DNA of 64,000 nucleotides. It comes from Taudactylus pleione (lineage: Eukaryota; Chordata; Amphibia; Anura; Myobatrachidae). Shown here in pieces: positions 63,536 to 64,000 of the stretch (position 1 is the stretch's first letter; every line of letters begins with the position of its first letter). The position numbers and the translations under genes were made by a program. The notes under the pieces were generated by a model that was not told the origin of the DNA, did not search any database, and was given only the letters and a program-made list of their open reading frames with translations. Location: the NCBI GenBank assembly GCA_031769625.1, contig JAUIMM010000115.1, positions 18,492,501 to 18,556,500 on the forward strand, in the 5' to 3' direction.

Positions 63536-64000
63536 GGCCCTCATTCAGAGCCGCTCGTTAGCGGCAGTACGCTCGTTCCGAGCGATGTTCGCACATCTGC
63601 GCATGCGTGCGGTTTTTAGTACGCATGCGCGAACCAGTCAGTGCGGCCGAAAATCGTTTGTACGCTATATAGCGAGTGCCTTCTATTTTGAGTGACAGAA
63701 TGAGGCGTATGTGGGTCGTAACAGGGGAAGGTGCTTGAAAACGGGGGAGTGGAATTCGAACGCAGGCATGCTTAAAGGTCAAAACGGGGGTTTTAAGGGT
63801 GTGCATAATTAATCCAGCAGCGTCATTGACCACGTCACTTGGTTTTTTTAAACTCAGAACTGCTCGCAAAATAGCGGTTGAAAAAACCAACCACAATAAT
63901 AGCGAGCAGTTCATACGCTGTACGATGTACTCGATTAATCTAATAAATAGCGGACATGACGTATGGTGCGAGCGGCCAGGGGGCGTTTTTATCAAATAAA
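63536..64000. mobile_element. MITE (GGCCCTCATTCAGAGCCGCTCG terminus), cut by window end
   Basis: The left TIR and internal words (CATGCGCGAACCAGTCA, GGGGAAGGTGCTTGAAAACG) match the 9003 and 55571 copies. The right end is outside the window. Confidence 0.78.

Noticed and set aside
1..64000. Host protein-coding exons, tRNA genes or a defence-type gene cluster
   Set aside because: No frame outside mobile elements showed a recognisable cellular domain with plausible splice sites, and no cloverleaf-like tRNA was seen.

Overview
The window reads as intergenic DNA from a large, repeat-rich vertebrate genome, most likely a frog. That is an inference from the mixture of elements: Penelope-like retroelements (PLEs) with GIY-YIG endonucleases, a Gmr1-type Gypsy element, L2-like LINE tails, a vertebrate-type endogenous retrovirus (ERV), a BED-finger hAT transposon and many short inverted-repeat MITEs. 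I found no host gene, no tRNA and no bacterial-type gene. Almost every kilobase can be assigned to a mobile element or a tandem repeat.

Layout. 1-5067: near-complete Gmr1-like Gypsy element with the unusual order Gag-PR-IN-RT-RNaseH and identical visible LTR ends. 5068-11440: microsatellite, a GGGCAYTAC-type minisatellite split by an L2-like tail, a chain of hairpins (8157-8433) and several MITEs. 11450-31874: two PLE copies and two copies of their pseudo-LTR (pLTR). The first copy is broken by two DNA elements. The second is broken by a 2.9 kb almost perfect inverted repeat (15632-18518) and by an 8.6 kb minus-strand ERV (19843-28470), itself damaged by a MITE and deletions. 32156-37030: MITEs, a chromovirus RT relic, a third PLE and a 5S-rRNA-like fragment. 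37230-49222: a fairly well preserved minus-strand PLE, interrupted by a solo ERV LTR (37542-39108) and by a 6.2 kb hAT transposon (42217-48410) with TIRs, a perfect 8-bp TSD and an uninterrupted 1028-codon transposase gene. 50466-55570: a PLE with both pLTRs but no RT/endonuclease, filled with MITEs and an LTR-like insertion. 55571-58436: MITE, a 1.7 kb palindromic element and a TA tract. 58930-64000: a three-copy tandem repeat, two PLEs joined head to head, another pLTR and a MITE cut by the window end.

Relationships. Nesting gives a relative chronology: the PLEs are the oldest layer, the ERV and its solo LTR entered them, and MITEs and the hAT element came later. The best preserved genes are the hAT transposase and the Gypsy pol. 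The signal most easily missed is a short conserved hairpin in every PLE pLTR whose sequence matches the catalytic core of the hammerhead ribozyme, usually with paired substitutions at the core C3 and G8 positions.
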